From NCBI RefSeq assembly GCF_030272615.1, contig NC_081415.1, forward strand, positions 376,417,392 to 376,481,391: a DNA stretch of 64,000 bases. The letters run 5' to 3'. The position numbers and the translations under genes are program-made. Positions 12,778 to 24,335 of this stretch are shown here, piece by piece. Position 1 is the first letter of the stretch, and each line of letters begins with the position of its first letter. This DNA comes from Cryptomeria japonica (taxonomy: Eukaryota > Streptophyta > Pinopsida > Cupressales > Cupressaceae). The notes beneath the pieces were generated by a model. It was not told where the DNA came from. It did not search any database and saw only the letters and a program-made list of their open reading frames with translations.

Positions 12778-13832
12778 TGTACACACCTAAAAATGGTCTA
12801 AAGATAGTTAATTAAATACGTAGTTATTTGATTAATTCCCCTTCCCAATTAATTGAATTCACACGGAATTTAATTAATTTCTCTATTCATCTACTAGTAA
12901 ATAAATCTACATGATTTATTTATATAGTTCATTTCATATCCCCCTTTGATTAATTAATTCTAAATTAATTAATGTCCCTCCATATAAATCAAACCTTCTA
13001 ATCCCTAATTAAGATTAGCAAACTCAAGTTTGTTGAGATTAATTATCACTTTTCCAATTATTTGAATTTCTAAATTCAAATGAGCACATGGCTCCTAACT
13101 TTTAACCACCTAACTTAACGATCCCCTAACCTAACCCATTCCATATAACCCTATCCTATCTTGCACATCCTAACCTCCTTATCCTAACCTCCTATGGTAT
13201 GGATATTCTCCCCTTGAGACACATGTCTCCTCCCTTGGACACTTTCCCTCTCATGAGAAAGGCTCCTTGACACTTGTCACCACAAAGATGACAAGTGTCC
13301 TTTCCTCCAACCTCTTCTCCAACTTCCTCAATCTTGGCCCTTGATATCTTCAGATCAAATCTGGACTGTTGATTCCTGCCACCTCAACTTTGGCCTTGGA
13401 ATTCCTATAAATATCCCCTATTTTGGAGCAATAAGGATCCCTTGCATTCATATTCTTAGCATCATTACTATAGGCAATTTGCATATCAATTATCAAGTAT
13501 TTAGCTTTTGGATTAATCATAGCATGTTAATCTAGTTTCTTAAGTCATGCATTTCATATCATCTCCATAGTCAATCATGATCAAATAGCTACTCAACTCT
13601 TGAGTTGCCACTTTGGAGGTCATTGCTCCACTGAGAGCTAATAAATCCAACACCTTCAAGGTCCTCAAGAATAGAGGAAAATGAGACATTTCAAGGAAGG
13701 CTTATGGTTTGGATTTTTAATCTACTTTTCAATTAAGCTTTTCAATTACATTTTATTGTCTCATTATATGTGTATGCCTTCTATATACCACATTTTTAGC
13801 ATCAAAACAATTAGTACCACCCCCACCACTTG
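12778..13832 (+). mobile_element. 3' LTR of the truncated gypsy element
   Basis: It starts with TGTACACACC right after the polypurine tract. It contains a TATA box (TATAAATAT, 13406-13414) in promoter-like surroundings. The right edge is uncertain: a different LTR-like start occurs at 13833 and I could not fix the terminal CA, so it may end earlier (13680-13832). There is no second copy in the window because the 5' half of the element is missing. Confidence 0.7.
13406..13414 (+). promoter_or_regulatory. LTR TATA box
   Basis: TATAAATAT in the 3' LTR, in the usual U3 position about 630 bases from the LTR start; this is the likely core promoter of the element. Confidence 0.6.
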
Positions 13833-14257
13833 TGTAATGCCCCACCAGGAACCCCAAAGGAAAACCCACAACAAAGGTGAAACAATTTTTTTTTTTAAAG
13901 AATAAACATAAAAAGTGCATTAAACACAACAAGCATGAAACACAAGCAGAAGACTAACACTATAATTCCTTAAGGGTTACCAACGAAGAATAAAAATCCA
14001 AAAGATAAATTCCACAATTACAGTTAATCCAATAAGTCATCATTAACTCAATGATCACAAGAATCCATAAGCAATAACAGATTACACCATAGAAAGATTG
14101 AAAGAATACAATATAATTTCTCTTCAATAAGCATGTACACATAACATAAAGGAAATTGATAAATAACATCCCAATCTTAGGATTACACTGGTTTTTCAAT
14201 ACATGGCATCTCAATATACATATAAAGATACAACTTAACCAAATACAAGGTTACAAT
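13833..14257 (+). mobile_element. Partial gypsy-type LTR start
   Basis: Begins TGTAATGCCCC, a common start of plant gypsy LTRs, followed by CCAGGAACCCCAAAGG and a T-run. It is cut off at 14258 by a copia LTR. No PPT, PBS or coding part belongs to it in this window, so the call rests on the start motif and its position between two other elements. Confidence 0.4.
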
Positions 14258-15040
14258 TGTTGGCATTCTACACTCTTATGAGAATAGTTGATGTTGTCAT
14301 TGATGGCAACCAACTGGCAATCATCTGGAAAGAAACTGATAGTTACCAGCACCGACAATAGACTTCTACATACACCGGTAGACACTTCACCAGCAATAGA
14401 AACAATGCATATCAGCACTCAAGCTGACATGGAAATATTTTTTTTTGTAATATAATTATCTTTTTGTAAGCTGACTTGGTATATTGTAAAAGACTCATAT
14501 ATTTATGAGATCTTATAGGTCTTTTTTGTAAGGAAGATATATGATAAGTATAAGGCAAGTTTGTGTAAGGTGATATAGTTGACAGCGAAGGTTTTGGTTA
14601 TTGACTAAGCTTAAACCAGTATTGAACCTAGCATAGTTGATGCTGATTTGAGTAGTACATTGTATTGGATTTAATCATCCATTTTGTAAGTCAGTGAGAC
14701 TTCTATTTTGTAGCTGAGCAGTGAGTTCTAGGCTGTTGGCCTCCCTGCATGTGCAGGCCCCTCATTGTAAGTAATATTTATTCATTGGCCAGTGAGTGAA
14801 TATTGTGGGTCACAAATCCCACTGAGGTTTTTCCCACACCAGGTTTCCTCATTAAATATCTTGTGTTATGGTGTGTTCTCTATGTTGTCTATGTTATTCT
14901 TATTTGTTGCATTAATTCTTATTTATCGGTACACTATTTTTAGATGCAAAGTTTTAAATAAGTATAAATATTCTCTTCACCAGTTAGACACTCATTCATC
15001 CCCCCTCTTAGTGTCTTTGGGACTTTCATTGATTCTAACA
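14258..15040 (+). mobile_element. Copia-type 5' LTR
   Basis: 783 bases from TGTTGGCATT to ATTCTAACA, directly followed by an initiator-Met primer binding site. A C-run and CTCTTAG near the 3' end (14998-15012) is shared with the other copia LTRs here. Its last 400 bases align loosely with the LTR at 38703-39988 (for example the GTCAGTGAGACTTC block), but length (783 against 1286) and the 5' half differ too much for these to be an LTR pair of one insertion. Confidence 0.85.
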
Positions 15041-15042
15041 AT

Positions 15043-15054
15043 TGGTATCAGAGC
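15043..15054 (+). promoter_or_regulatory. Primer binding site, tRNA-iMet type
   Basis: TGGTATCAGAGC, the classic plant initiator-methionine tRNA complement, starts two bases after the LTR end. It fixes the element's direction as plus. Confidence 0.95.
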
Positions 15055-15111
15055 CTAGTCCTCTATTTTCAAAAGCCTATTAGCTTGAGGAAGATTCTGA
15101 CATCGTTACAG

Positions 15112-16062
15112 ATGGAGAACTTAAGAAAATTGTTGGAAGGAGCTCTTGTAGATTATGATGTAGAGAAACTAAAGAATATCAAACTTGAAGATGATCTAAA
15201 GACTGCACAAGAATTCATGAAAAGATGCAGAAAGATGATGATGAAAAAGAAACTCTTAGAGAACTTGCAAACAAGTTGCGACAAGAAAATAGTATTATGA
15301 AGAATGAAATGCAAGATATGACCATGAGGTTATGCAAAGATATTGAAGATGGGAAGAAGAATGAAGAAGACTTGACTAGGAGACTTAATGATGTTGGAAA
15401 TGAAAATCTAAGACTTAGTCATGAAAATGATATGCTTAAGACAAATCTGATTCACATAAAACATGATAAAACTGAGCTTATGAGACAAATGGGAATTCTG
15501 GAAAATGAGTTGGCTAATGCAAATAAACACAAAGACAAATTCAAGAAAATTTTAGAGGAGCTTGATGACATGCTGAAAAAGTTAGAAGCCTAATGGAGAT
15601 ACTAATGGGCTTGGATTTCAAGTTGGAGAAAGTTTCGGTACTGCAAACAATCTAGATCACAGTAAACCGGTAAGACAACCTAATGATTATAAATTTAATG
15701 GCAAATGTTTCAATTGCAACAAATATGGTCATAGAGAAAATTAGTGTAGATTTATAAATAATCAGAATACAAACTCACCCACTGGTCAATGTTCCAAATG
15801 CAACAAAATTGGTCATAATTCAGAAAATTGCAAAATGAATGTGAAATATTATGTTTGTGGAAGATTTGGGCACTTATCTAATCAATGCAGAAAACAAACT
15901 GGCATAGGATATGGAAAGGCTATTCAGAGGAATAATGTGACTTGTTATGCTTGTAACAAGATTGGACATATTGCTAAATTTTGTAGAAGCAAGAATGCAC
16001 CAACAAACAATATAAGATCTAGCTTGAAGGGAAAAGAAAAGGTAGATGAAGTAAAGAAATAA
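15112..16062 (+). pseudogene. Copia-like gag remnant: coiled coil plus zinc knuckles
   Basis: The first ATG after the PBS opens a Lys/Glu-rich coiled coil (15112-15593, with a frameshift near 15225), ending ELDDMLKKLEA, like the C-terminal helical part of copia gag. After a break, 15690-16062 holds four CX2CX4HX4C-like knuckles: CFNCNKYGHRE..CR (a stop sits in it), CSKCNKIGHNSENC, YVCGRFGHLSNQC (first Cys replaced by Tyr) and CYACNKIGHIAKFC. The N-terminal globular half of gag is absent. In copia elements these knuckles bind RNA for packaging. About 380 bases without a frame (16063-16445) separate this from ORF-X copy 2. Confidence 0.75.
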
Positions 16063-16445
16063 TTTTAAAAATAGTGGATTAAGAAGAGAGATCAGAGAGT
16101 TGATGAAACAATCTCTGCACTGGTAGGAGATTCTTCATCCAACTGAGAAGTAGCCCTTTGGGGGTATTGTAGCAAGTTGAAAATCATGTAGATTACCCTC
16201 GGTTGATGGTGAGAAGATGGATTTCTTCTTTACAGGCATATGTGTTAAGTTTTCACTTAACTGATGAGCATTTAATGATGTTTTGAAGAAATTTTTGGTT
16301 ATAAAGCACCGGGAAACCTTCATTTCAAACTCACCGAGCATTCAAACTTTCAGTGAGTGCAAAATCAAGCAAAGGAATTCAAGGCGAATCTGAGAAGTAT
16401 TTTTCAAGCATTCAGCAAGCATCTGGATAAGAGCTATTTTTCATA

Positions 16446-17973
16446 ATGACTGCTTCATCTTCTGTTCTTGAATTTATTCCGAACCCTACCATTGTGGAAA
16501 ATGTGAAACGCCCTAGCTAGGCTCATTTTCAAGATAATTCCCAAAATTGTGAAGCAAGATGACTCTATAGGAGTATTTTTAAAAAACACCGAAGGGAGTA
16601 GCATTTGTAGAAGACCCTAGGATTTATATACATTGCAATATAGAAGATCTAGGATCTGAGGAATTAATGAAAATGTTTAATAAGGTCATTTGTGATGAAC
16701 ATGGTATTGTTAAACCCAAACACAAGATTGTGGAAACTTTAGGTTTTGTGGAGATACTGAATATCCCTCAATTTCCAGAGGAAGTGGTAAGGATTGTATT
16801 GAGTAGAGAACATGGAGAATTCTTATGGCTAGAATCAATTTGCAAAATCACCAAAGAAGCAATTAGGGCAGTTACTGGTTTACCCTCAACCGGTAGTAGA
16901 CCTGATAAGACAAAGATTCCCAACAATATGGTGACAAGCCTAACTAGAGCAACATCTGACAATAGATCACTTAGAGTAAATGATATTAAGGACATTAATG
17001 TGAGATATGTAAGTATGGTTCTTGGATACAAAGCCACACATTCTAACAGATTCATTTTGTTTCTAGTCTTTGTATTTACAGTGCACATGAAATGATAAAT
17101 AACAGTGCTAAGATAAATGTGTGTGAATGGTTAAAAGATGAGCTTATTGACAACTTGAAAAAGATTAAGGGAGACAAGAAGGGTACTTTCCACTTTGGAA
17201 ACCTTCTGGTATGTTTAATGCTATTTTTTACCAAAGAGATCCTCGGTACAGGACCCAAAGACTTTGGTTATGACATCTCGGTAGGTAAGCAAATTCAGGA
17301 AGCTTTCACTAGTATGGGATCAGACTATGAGAATAACATTTCTAAGTATTTCAATAATTTCAAAGCTAAGATGCGAGCTAGAGAAAGGTTACCATAGAGT
17401 ATAGTAGATAAATATGACAAAGAAATTTGTTTTGTTATCAAAAGAGATGAGACATGGATGGAGACAGTACTCCCTAGGACTATTTGGGTCACCAAGATGG
17501 GATATGAAGGAGACCTTACTATTCTGAAGACATATGCTAAAGCTTTACTGGATGCACCGAGAGAACCATCACAAAAAGTCTTTGGTAGTGTTGAGACCAT
17601 TGAGAGTAATGTAAATATGTTGAAGAAAAGAAAGAAAAGAGAAAAATACATAAGAGATGCTTCTAAGAAAGTAAAGGAAATCAAAGAAAATGTCATGAAC
17701 CTTAGTCACATATCGGCTAGTGAGCTTGAAGGACTTCAACTAGAGGCACATATTTTATCGATTGACACATCTTCTGGAACTAATAGTGATAAGGCAGTGA
17801 AATTTAAAAGATTTGAAAGGAGGAAGAGAAAACCTTCACCTATACCCTCTCCTTCACATAAGAGAACAGGACTTTGAGAAAGAAACAACAGGCAGTAAGG
17901 GGACCACCCAAGAAACTAACACCAAAGAAGAAACAACAACCGGTTACCCCTTCTTTGAATGATTTCTTGAATG
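16446..17973 (+). pseudogene. ORF-X copy 2, 5' part (split by a gypsy insertion)
   Basis: The likely start is the ATG at 16446 (MTASSSVLEFIPNP). An in-frame stop and frameshifts before 16600 precede a good frame with FVEDPRIYIHC, then ICKITKEAIRAVTGLPSTG, the same motif as in ORF-X copies 1 and 3. A hydrophobic TFHFGNLLVCLMLFF stretch (about 17187-17232) follows, preceded by the amphipathic NVCEWLKDELIDNLKKI. Next come stops (17089-17097, 17395) and a basic Lys-rich region (17600-17700). The last frame ends SLNDFLN at 17973, where the 17.56-kb gypsy element begins, and it resumes in frame at 35531. The function is unknown. The gene lies between copia-type gag knuckles and copia pol remnants. 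Confidence 0.7.
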
Positions 17974-19114
17974 TGTGTGTGTGAAAAAGTGAACCTGTAG
18001 CTGCAAGCACAACACTTCAATTAAGTCATTATATGCATGGTTAGTAATCAATAATCAATAAGAAATAAACCATAGCAAAGCGACTAATTGCCTTCTAAAA
18101 GATGCGAGTATAAGATTGCTCTCAGATTTTTATAAGCAATACTAGTGACTAGACTACACCAAGATGAAGGATTTAATCTATATGATATTAAGCTATATGG
18201 ATGCAAGATGGATGAGTAATTAAAGCAAATTCAAGCAACAATGCATGCAAGCAATGAATGTAAAATGGATGCAAGTAATCTAAAAAAGGCACAATGATTT
18301 CAATGACTCTAGAGCGAAATTAGCATGATAATAATTTCCAAGCGTGTTCTCAAAAATCTCCGGGGTGAATTGGAATGAGAGCTGAAGACTGTATTTATAG
18401 AGAATTACAAAAAACTCAATTTAGGATTAATTGAAAATAATTGAGAAATCAGGTTGAGTTAACCTTGAGATAGATTCCAATTATAGTTTAATTGAAATGC
18501 ATTCAAATTAGAAGTCCAAGTTGCATTGGAAAATAATAATAAATTCGTTCCATGCACATCTGATAAAAATAGATAATTCTTCAATTTAATCAAGAAAAGA
18601 GTTTTCTTGATGCAACTGAACTTTTTTTCTGAAAAGCTTTGAGTTCCAATTTTAGAGAATAATTCAACAATTCAATTAAATTGCTTTTCTGATTTCAAGT
18701 TCTAAATTTAGAAAAAGAAATAATATCTCAAGTTTGATTTCTCTCTCAATTCAATTCTTTTTTTTTTTACTTTTGTTTTGTTTCAATTCAACTCTTTGTA
18801 ATAAATTAATTCATCTTTTGTAATAAATTAATCCTTTCGCATGATTGAATGGAAAATTTATTAATTAATTAAATATGCAAAGATATTTAATAAATTAAAA
18901 TGGGATAATTGATCAAAATGATTATTCTTGAAATAATTCAATTAATTAAATAAATATTTAATTAATATTGAGTGGTTGATTTGCCATGTGATTTTTGATA
19001 ATTAAAGAATTAATAATGTGCTCAAGATTGATTTAATTGCCTTTGGTTAGGACCTTGGTGATGTTGTTGAGATTAGGGGCCCATGGTTTAGATGACCAAT
19101 TTTAGGGTATTACA
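17972..19114 (-). mobile_element. 3' LTR of the complete gypsy element
   Basis: 1143 bases; on the minus strand it runs from TGTAATACCC to a CA-rich end (CACACACACA). It is nearly identical to 34384-35530. The number of TG units at the outer end differs between copies, so the exact edge (17972 or 17974) is ambiguous. An intact TATA box is at 18392-18399. Confidence 0.95.
18392..18399 (-). promoter_or_regulatory. TATA box in the 3' LTR
   Basis: TATAAATA on the minus strand (context CTCTATAAATACAG). The same place in the 5' LTR (34805-34812) reads AATAAATT, so the copy that should drive the element is damaged. Confidence 0.65.
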
Positions 19115-19130
19115 TTTGCCCCTCTTTGAA
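19115..19130 (-). promoter_or_regulatory. Polypurine tract
   Basis: On the minus strand TTCAAAGAGGGGCAAA lies immediately before the LTR start TGTAATACCC. It is the same PPT as at 12763-12777. Confidence 0.9.
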
Positions 19131-20896
19131 TTAATGTGTGAGCAGCACTTTGATTCAAAGAATGTGTGATGTCTAGGAGATGCCAGTTCAAAACTTGATT
19201 GATCATGAACTAGATAAAAAGCGAGGTGTTAGCTTGATTCAAAGCGACAAAGCTAAATGAGGTTTGATTAAAGTGATACCGATCCCGAACATGATTGAAC
19301 TGAGGAACGATAGAAAACAAAGATACCGAACTTGAACTTGATTGATCAAGAAATGAATCTTACTGATCTAGAACTTGATTGATCTTAGATACAATGAATG
19401 ATGATAAAAATCGATCTTGAACTTGATTGATCAAGACACGATGAGTGAAGAATAAACCATCCAACTTGATCAAGAAATGAATACTGAACACCTGCTTAGA
19501 TTTAGAATGACCAAAGAAACTCTTTAAACTTTTGATTGAGTTTAAACGAATAATCAGTTTGATTTGAAGCGATGAAACTGAATAATGTTAAGAGATTAAT
19601 TCAGATGAAAGACAAATATCAGCTTGATTTGAAGCAATGAAACTGATATGCCCCTAGTGATTGATTGATTCAGATGATCGAGAGATTTCAACTTGATGTG
19701 AAGCGATGAAGTTGAGATGCCCCTTAGCAATAAGGATTTTTTTTTTCTTTAATTGGAATGATTTTGCTCGACTTTTGATGAAGATTTGAAAAAAATTCTT
19801 GACTTGTGAGATGTGAAGTCATAAGTTCATGAGTATGCCCCCTCAGGAGCGAAATCAAAAAATAGCAAGGGTAGTTGATTATAGGCAATTGTTTGGCGAA
19901 AATAAGTTATTTGAGCACAAATTGATTTTGAGGATTTTTTTGAAGATTTGGCAATGATTGATGAGAAATTGAGCGTAGAGTTGATTGGTAGAATTGAAAT
20001 GTGGATGTGTAGAATTGAAATTGAATTAAGATTCAGCATTGAAATTGAGCGCAATTTGAAGAAAGAATGAGCATTAATGAAAAAAATGCTAAGTGGTCAA
20101 AATTGTGAAATTGACTAGCAAGACGATCTCAAATTTTGATTTTGATCCCGAAAATGGTATCAGAGCAGGCACATTAGCCAAGGGTACAATTTTCATGTCC
20201 ATCAGAGCAAGTTGAAAAATTAGGTTTTAGGCTATATATAGGACAAAAGTGTCATTTTCAATTCATTTTAACCCTCCAAGTTTGAAAATTTAAAAACCCT
20301 TCTGCGAAGAAAAATGGTGGTCCCTACTCGTCAGCATCGATTTGAGCACCAAAGAAGACATAATCGACCCCGAAACTACGAGCCAGCAATAAGTGATCGA
20401 TCTTTAGCCTCTGTATATTTCCAAATTTGAATTTTTTTGTGTATTTTTCACATTTTTGACAGGTTTGTAGTCAGGTTTCTCGGTTTATCGTGCGAGACAG
20501 GATCCTGTCGCGTACGAGAAACTGGCAAATTTTGTTTTATCATTTCAACCCATTAGAATTGTCGTACGATAGCAACCCTTGTGTCGTATGATAGGCCGGT
20601 TAAAAGACCATTCTGTCATGCGATATATAAAACTTTGTCATTTGAGGTTGTTTTCTCATACGATAGCCATTCCTGACTCGTACAAGATTCTGTTTAACTA
20701 TGTTTTGTCATTCAAAAAATAGTGACAATTTTTGAAAGTATAAACATGAAATTTTGGTTTTGTATTTAACTTATTTGGATTTGCGTGATGTTTAACTTCT
20801 CTTGTAGGCTAATTTGGAATGTTTTCTGATGTTCGTTGTTGGGTTTTGTAGGTTTGTTTACCTCCTGTGCTCTTCAGATGTGTATATCCACCCACA
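19131..20896. other. Spacer between 3' LTR and antisense PMD gene, with repeated motifs
   Basis: No coding frame. Three kinds of structure are visible. At 19192-19470, AACTTGATTGATCAAG-like words recur. At 19555-19720, TTGATTTGAAGCGATGAA-like words recur. At 20480-20690, TCGTACGA-type palindromes recur (TCGTGCGAG, GTCGTACGATAG, GTCGTATGATAG, CTCATACGATAG). A tRNA-iMet PBS-like sequence (ATGGTATCAGAGCAGG) lies near 20155-20170 on the plus strand. This is the presumed 5' region of the plus-strand PMD gene. Confidence 0.6.
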
Positions 20897-22694
20897 ATGG
20901 CTTTAGTTCGGGATTTGTCTGAGGTTGAGTAGGCTCATGTTGATTTATGTGGCTTGGCTCATTTGATGAGGGTACTTGATATTCGTGTGAACCACGAGAT
21001 GCTCATGGCGTTGGTAGAACAATTTCATTCGAAGCATAATACCTTTCATTTGCCGGTTGGGGAGTTGACCATCACTCTTGAGGATATGTACAGGATTATT
21101 CGTATCCCTTTTGTTGGGGATAAGGTGGACTATGATACTGCATTGTTACCTGGACTGCAGGCACTGAGGAATGTATTCAGGGATCCAGATATCTTGACTC
21201 GTTCTATGAGTTGGGATATAATAATGAGCAGGTATAGTGAGGAGTATCCGCTGGCATGTGTCTTGGCAAGTTTTATTGGGTTCTTTTTGATGCCAGGCCG
21301 AGGGAAGCAGGGTTTCCAGAGCGGATGGGGCCGGATGCTCGAGCGATTGATAGAGTCCCCTCAAAGACTTGGTTGGGGTTCTTGCTTACTGACCCACATG
21401 TATCGAGAGATGCATGAGATTATTTATAGAGAGGGGTGAAGCATGGCTACTAGGGTGTACATTTTGTAGGTGTGGGCTTGGGAGCACCTTTCCCGTGTGT
21501 CAGTCGATAGTGACAGACAACAGGGAGCCAGGACAGTTGATCATTTATAGATATGCTGGATATATCACATAGCCCCATCTGGGCCAGATAGACTTCTAGA
21601 GAGGGTAGCTCGATGACTTGATAGCTGTCGTATGGTGACCATATAGAGGGTTAGAGACATGGGATGACTGGTGGACAGTGCGCAGAGATCTATTTGTTAC
21701 ACGCCCACTGATTGGGAGATCACAGACTATTGTAGAGAGATTCATCATTTCACGAGTGATGAGGCAGTATGGCTGACCTCAGGGGATCTCATAGGAGTTT
21801 ATAGCATATACTAGGTATGCTGACGAGGAGAGGCAAGGTTGGGTACCTAGGCTATCTTATGCCTTGGCTATGCAGGAGCTGACAGGTTTACCCTGCCTAA
21901 GGTGGGATTACCTGGAGGATATAGCAGATGCGGGGGTATTGCCCCAGTACAGGGATTATTTGCAGTAGCATCCAGTCCCTTGGTTTATGGATCCTAGAGA
22001 GCATGCTCCTTATATCAAGGATGTGGAGGATGATGCCCCTGCACTGGCATAGGGACAGGCATAGAGACAGGGTCATAGGCAGGGACAAGGCTAGATACCA
22101 GATGCTCCACGACGGACTGGTGGTGATCCTGGTGCTAGTAGCAATGGAGTGTGAGTTGACATTAGATAGCAGAGGGGTGAGGGTGGATCCCTTGGGAGAG
22201 TAGGCATGAGGTTGGGTGGGGGAGAGGAGCAGCGAGCAGCTCCGAGGCAGGTCCATCAGTGGCGAGAGGAGCAGGGCAGAGCCACAGGTGGAGATGGCGG
22301 CGGAGAGCCTGCAAGAGAGCAGGGGGTGGACACGGGTCAGTCGATGAGAGCACATCTTGCAGAGCTACAGTCACAGTTGTTAGTGGCGCAGACTCAGCTG
22401 GCGGAGCGAGACCGACAGCTGGCCGAGGTGAGGACTGAGTGTGATCACCAGCTTACAGCTTTAAGAGCAGAGTTGAGAGCAGAGATAGAGTCTCTACGAT
22501 AGGAGGTCCTTCTCTAGAGTAGTAGGGAATCTTATTATGTAGCCGTGTATAGTGTTGTAGTTCCTGTTGCACAGCAAGTGCAACCTTATTCGCAGTATAT
22601 GGCCAGATCGGAGGGAGCGTGAGCACCTCGACAGGATCTTGAGCATAAGGTTCCTCCTCCTCCACCAGGCGATGAGGGAGAGGGTGCCAGCTAG
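20897..22694 (+). pseudogene. PMD protein, copy B, antisense within the complete gypsy element
   Basis: The ATG at 20897 opens MALVRDLSEVE, with a stop at 20930 in the same frame; the PMD then runs to 21439: QFHSKHNTFHLPVGELTITL, EDMYRIIRIPFVG, then VWAWEHLS after a stop. These are the positions matched in PMD copy A. After several stops and frame changes, 22206-22502 gives an APRQ-containing Gly/Glu-rich linker and a coiled coil (ELQSQLLVAQTQLAERD). The tail has YYVAVYSVVVPV and a Pro-rich end, GEGAS, at 22694. Total about 600 codons, like copy A. It is transcribed towards the 3' end of pol, opposite to gag-pol. Its role for the element is unknown; it may be a captured host gene or an accessory function. 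Confidence 0.85.
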
Positions 22695-24335
22695 GTGATT
22701 CTTTTTGTAGCTCGAATATTTTTTTTTTTTGTAGCCTATATGATTCTTGCTCCGATGGGAGTTTGTACATGTCATTGGACATCATTTTGTACTCTTAGAC
22801 TTGAGATGATATATATATATATATATATATATATACGAGATCCGATTTGACTTCATTGTACTTGTGTCAATTCGATTATGAGATGTTTCTATATGCTTTA
22901 TTCTATATGTATGCATTTCTTTTTCAGCATGAATGTATGTATTACAAATGATAATGGATGTCTATGTTTTTATTTCTTTCATATGCAAATAAATGAATGA
23001 AAATGAGCAGTGCAAATTTTTTTTGTTTTTTCTATGTAATAAGATGAATACAAATGATTAATAATAAAATGAATGAATCTATATGAAATGTTATGTATGC
23101 AGCTAAACATCTCAAAACACAAGTACTCGAACGGAGAAATAATGATAAATAAACCACTTAGCGTAAGAAATAATGATGCTTTCAGCTCTCATTCTGAAGA
23201 TAAAGAGATTATTATTATCACACCAAAATCACCCTAGATTCACTAAAATGCAGAATGAAATGTAAAATGATGTGCAAAATGCAACCTAAACCTAGTCATT
23301 GGATTTAAAATACTTAAGATTCATCACTGAGCATAACGAACACAAGAGGCAAGGTAGTTCCTTTCTTTTTCAATGTACAATATTAATTATCTTGTCCGTA
23401 ATGACCCCTTTTTTGTTCATATCCTTGGACAGATTTCGTAGGGACCTGAATTTCATCATAAAGAAATTCCCTCAAAACAGACAAAGAAATGACATGGACC
23501 TCCCTGTAGCATACAATTAAGCGGAGTCAAGGTATGTGAGGCGATTTCACCTTAATGTGAAGGCTCTTATCACAGACACCCAGCTAATTTATATGTTTCC
23601 AGATCATCAGGATCATTCCTACAAGCAAAAAACAAAGAAAATATTATGCCCCAATCCTTGCACCTCTTAGTCAATACAGACTTCCTCGAGTTACTCAGGG
23701 GGATAATAATCGAAAACCAATATAAAAGACAGCATACAAAGAAAATTTTCCATTCATAGCTCAAACTGTTTAGTAATTGTTCTTCGTTATGTTGTTTTGC
23801 TTGTGAACTCAGTGATAAAAACTCTGTAGTAGTCAGAAGATAGGTGACTGACTCGGAGTGGCTGACCAGGTTTCACTGACGGAATAATGACTTGGTTGAC
23901 ACTGCTTAGGATATGTAATGTGCTCTGTCGAGTAACCTAAGACTAGGACATTGATCTGTTTCAAGTCATGAGGGTTCCAACGAACCAGGATGTCACAAAA
24001 GTGATTGAAAATATGTACAAGCGAAAGCAAAAGATACTTGAAAGTGGGAAATGCCAACGTTGCGTTGATAGATGGAGCGCTTGAGTACAAGAGGCGCCTG
24101 TTTGCCAGGTTTTCGCCTGTTTGGCAAAGAGTCATCATCATTTTTTTTACCAAGGTGCCTATTTACCAGGTTTTCACCAAGGCATTTTCTCTCTTTATAT
24201 TTTTTTTCTTCTTTTTTTTCTTTTTTCTAATTTTTTTGTATTTTATGATTTTTCCATTTTTATTTTTTTTTCAAGATTTTTCCGATTTTTAGGATTTTTT
24301 TCAGGACCTTTTCAGCTGTACAGTTTGCTGGAGCA
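22695..24335. other. Spacer between antisense PMD gene and integrase
   Basis: No supported coding frame. It holds an AT dinucleotide run at 22808-22835 and, next to the integrase end, a T-rich tract (24170-24300; A-rich on the element's sense strand). The latter corresponds to the Lys-rich tail at 7530-7727. The phrases GCCAGGTTTTCGCC and ACCAGGTTTTCACC (24095-24175) repeat just before the tract, and a similar phrase occurs near 45455. Confidence 0.6.
22808..22835. repeat. AT dinucleotide microsatellite
   Basis: About 14 uninterrupted AT units. Confidence 0.95.

Noticed and set aside
12587-12801. Two overlapping frames rich in Ile/Ser/His
   Set aside because: They cover ATCAAAATC low-complexity DNA and run into the PPT and LTR start.
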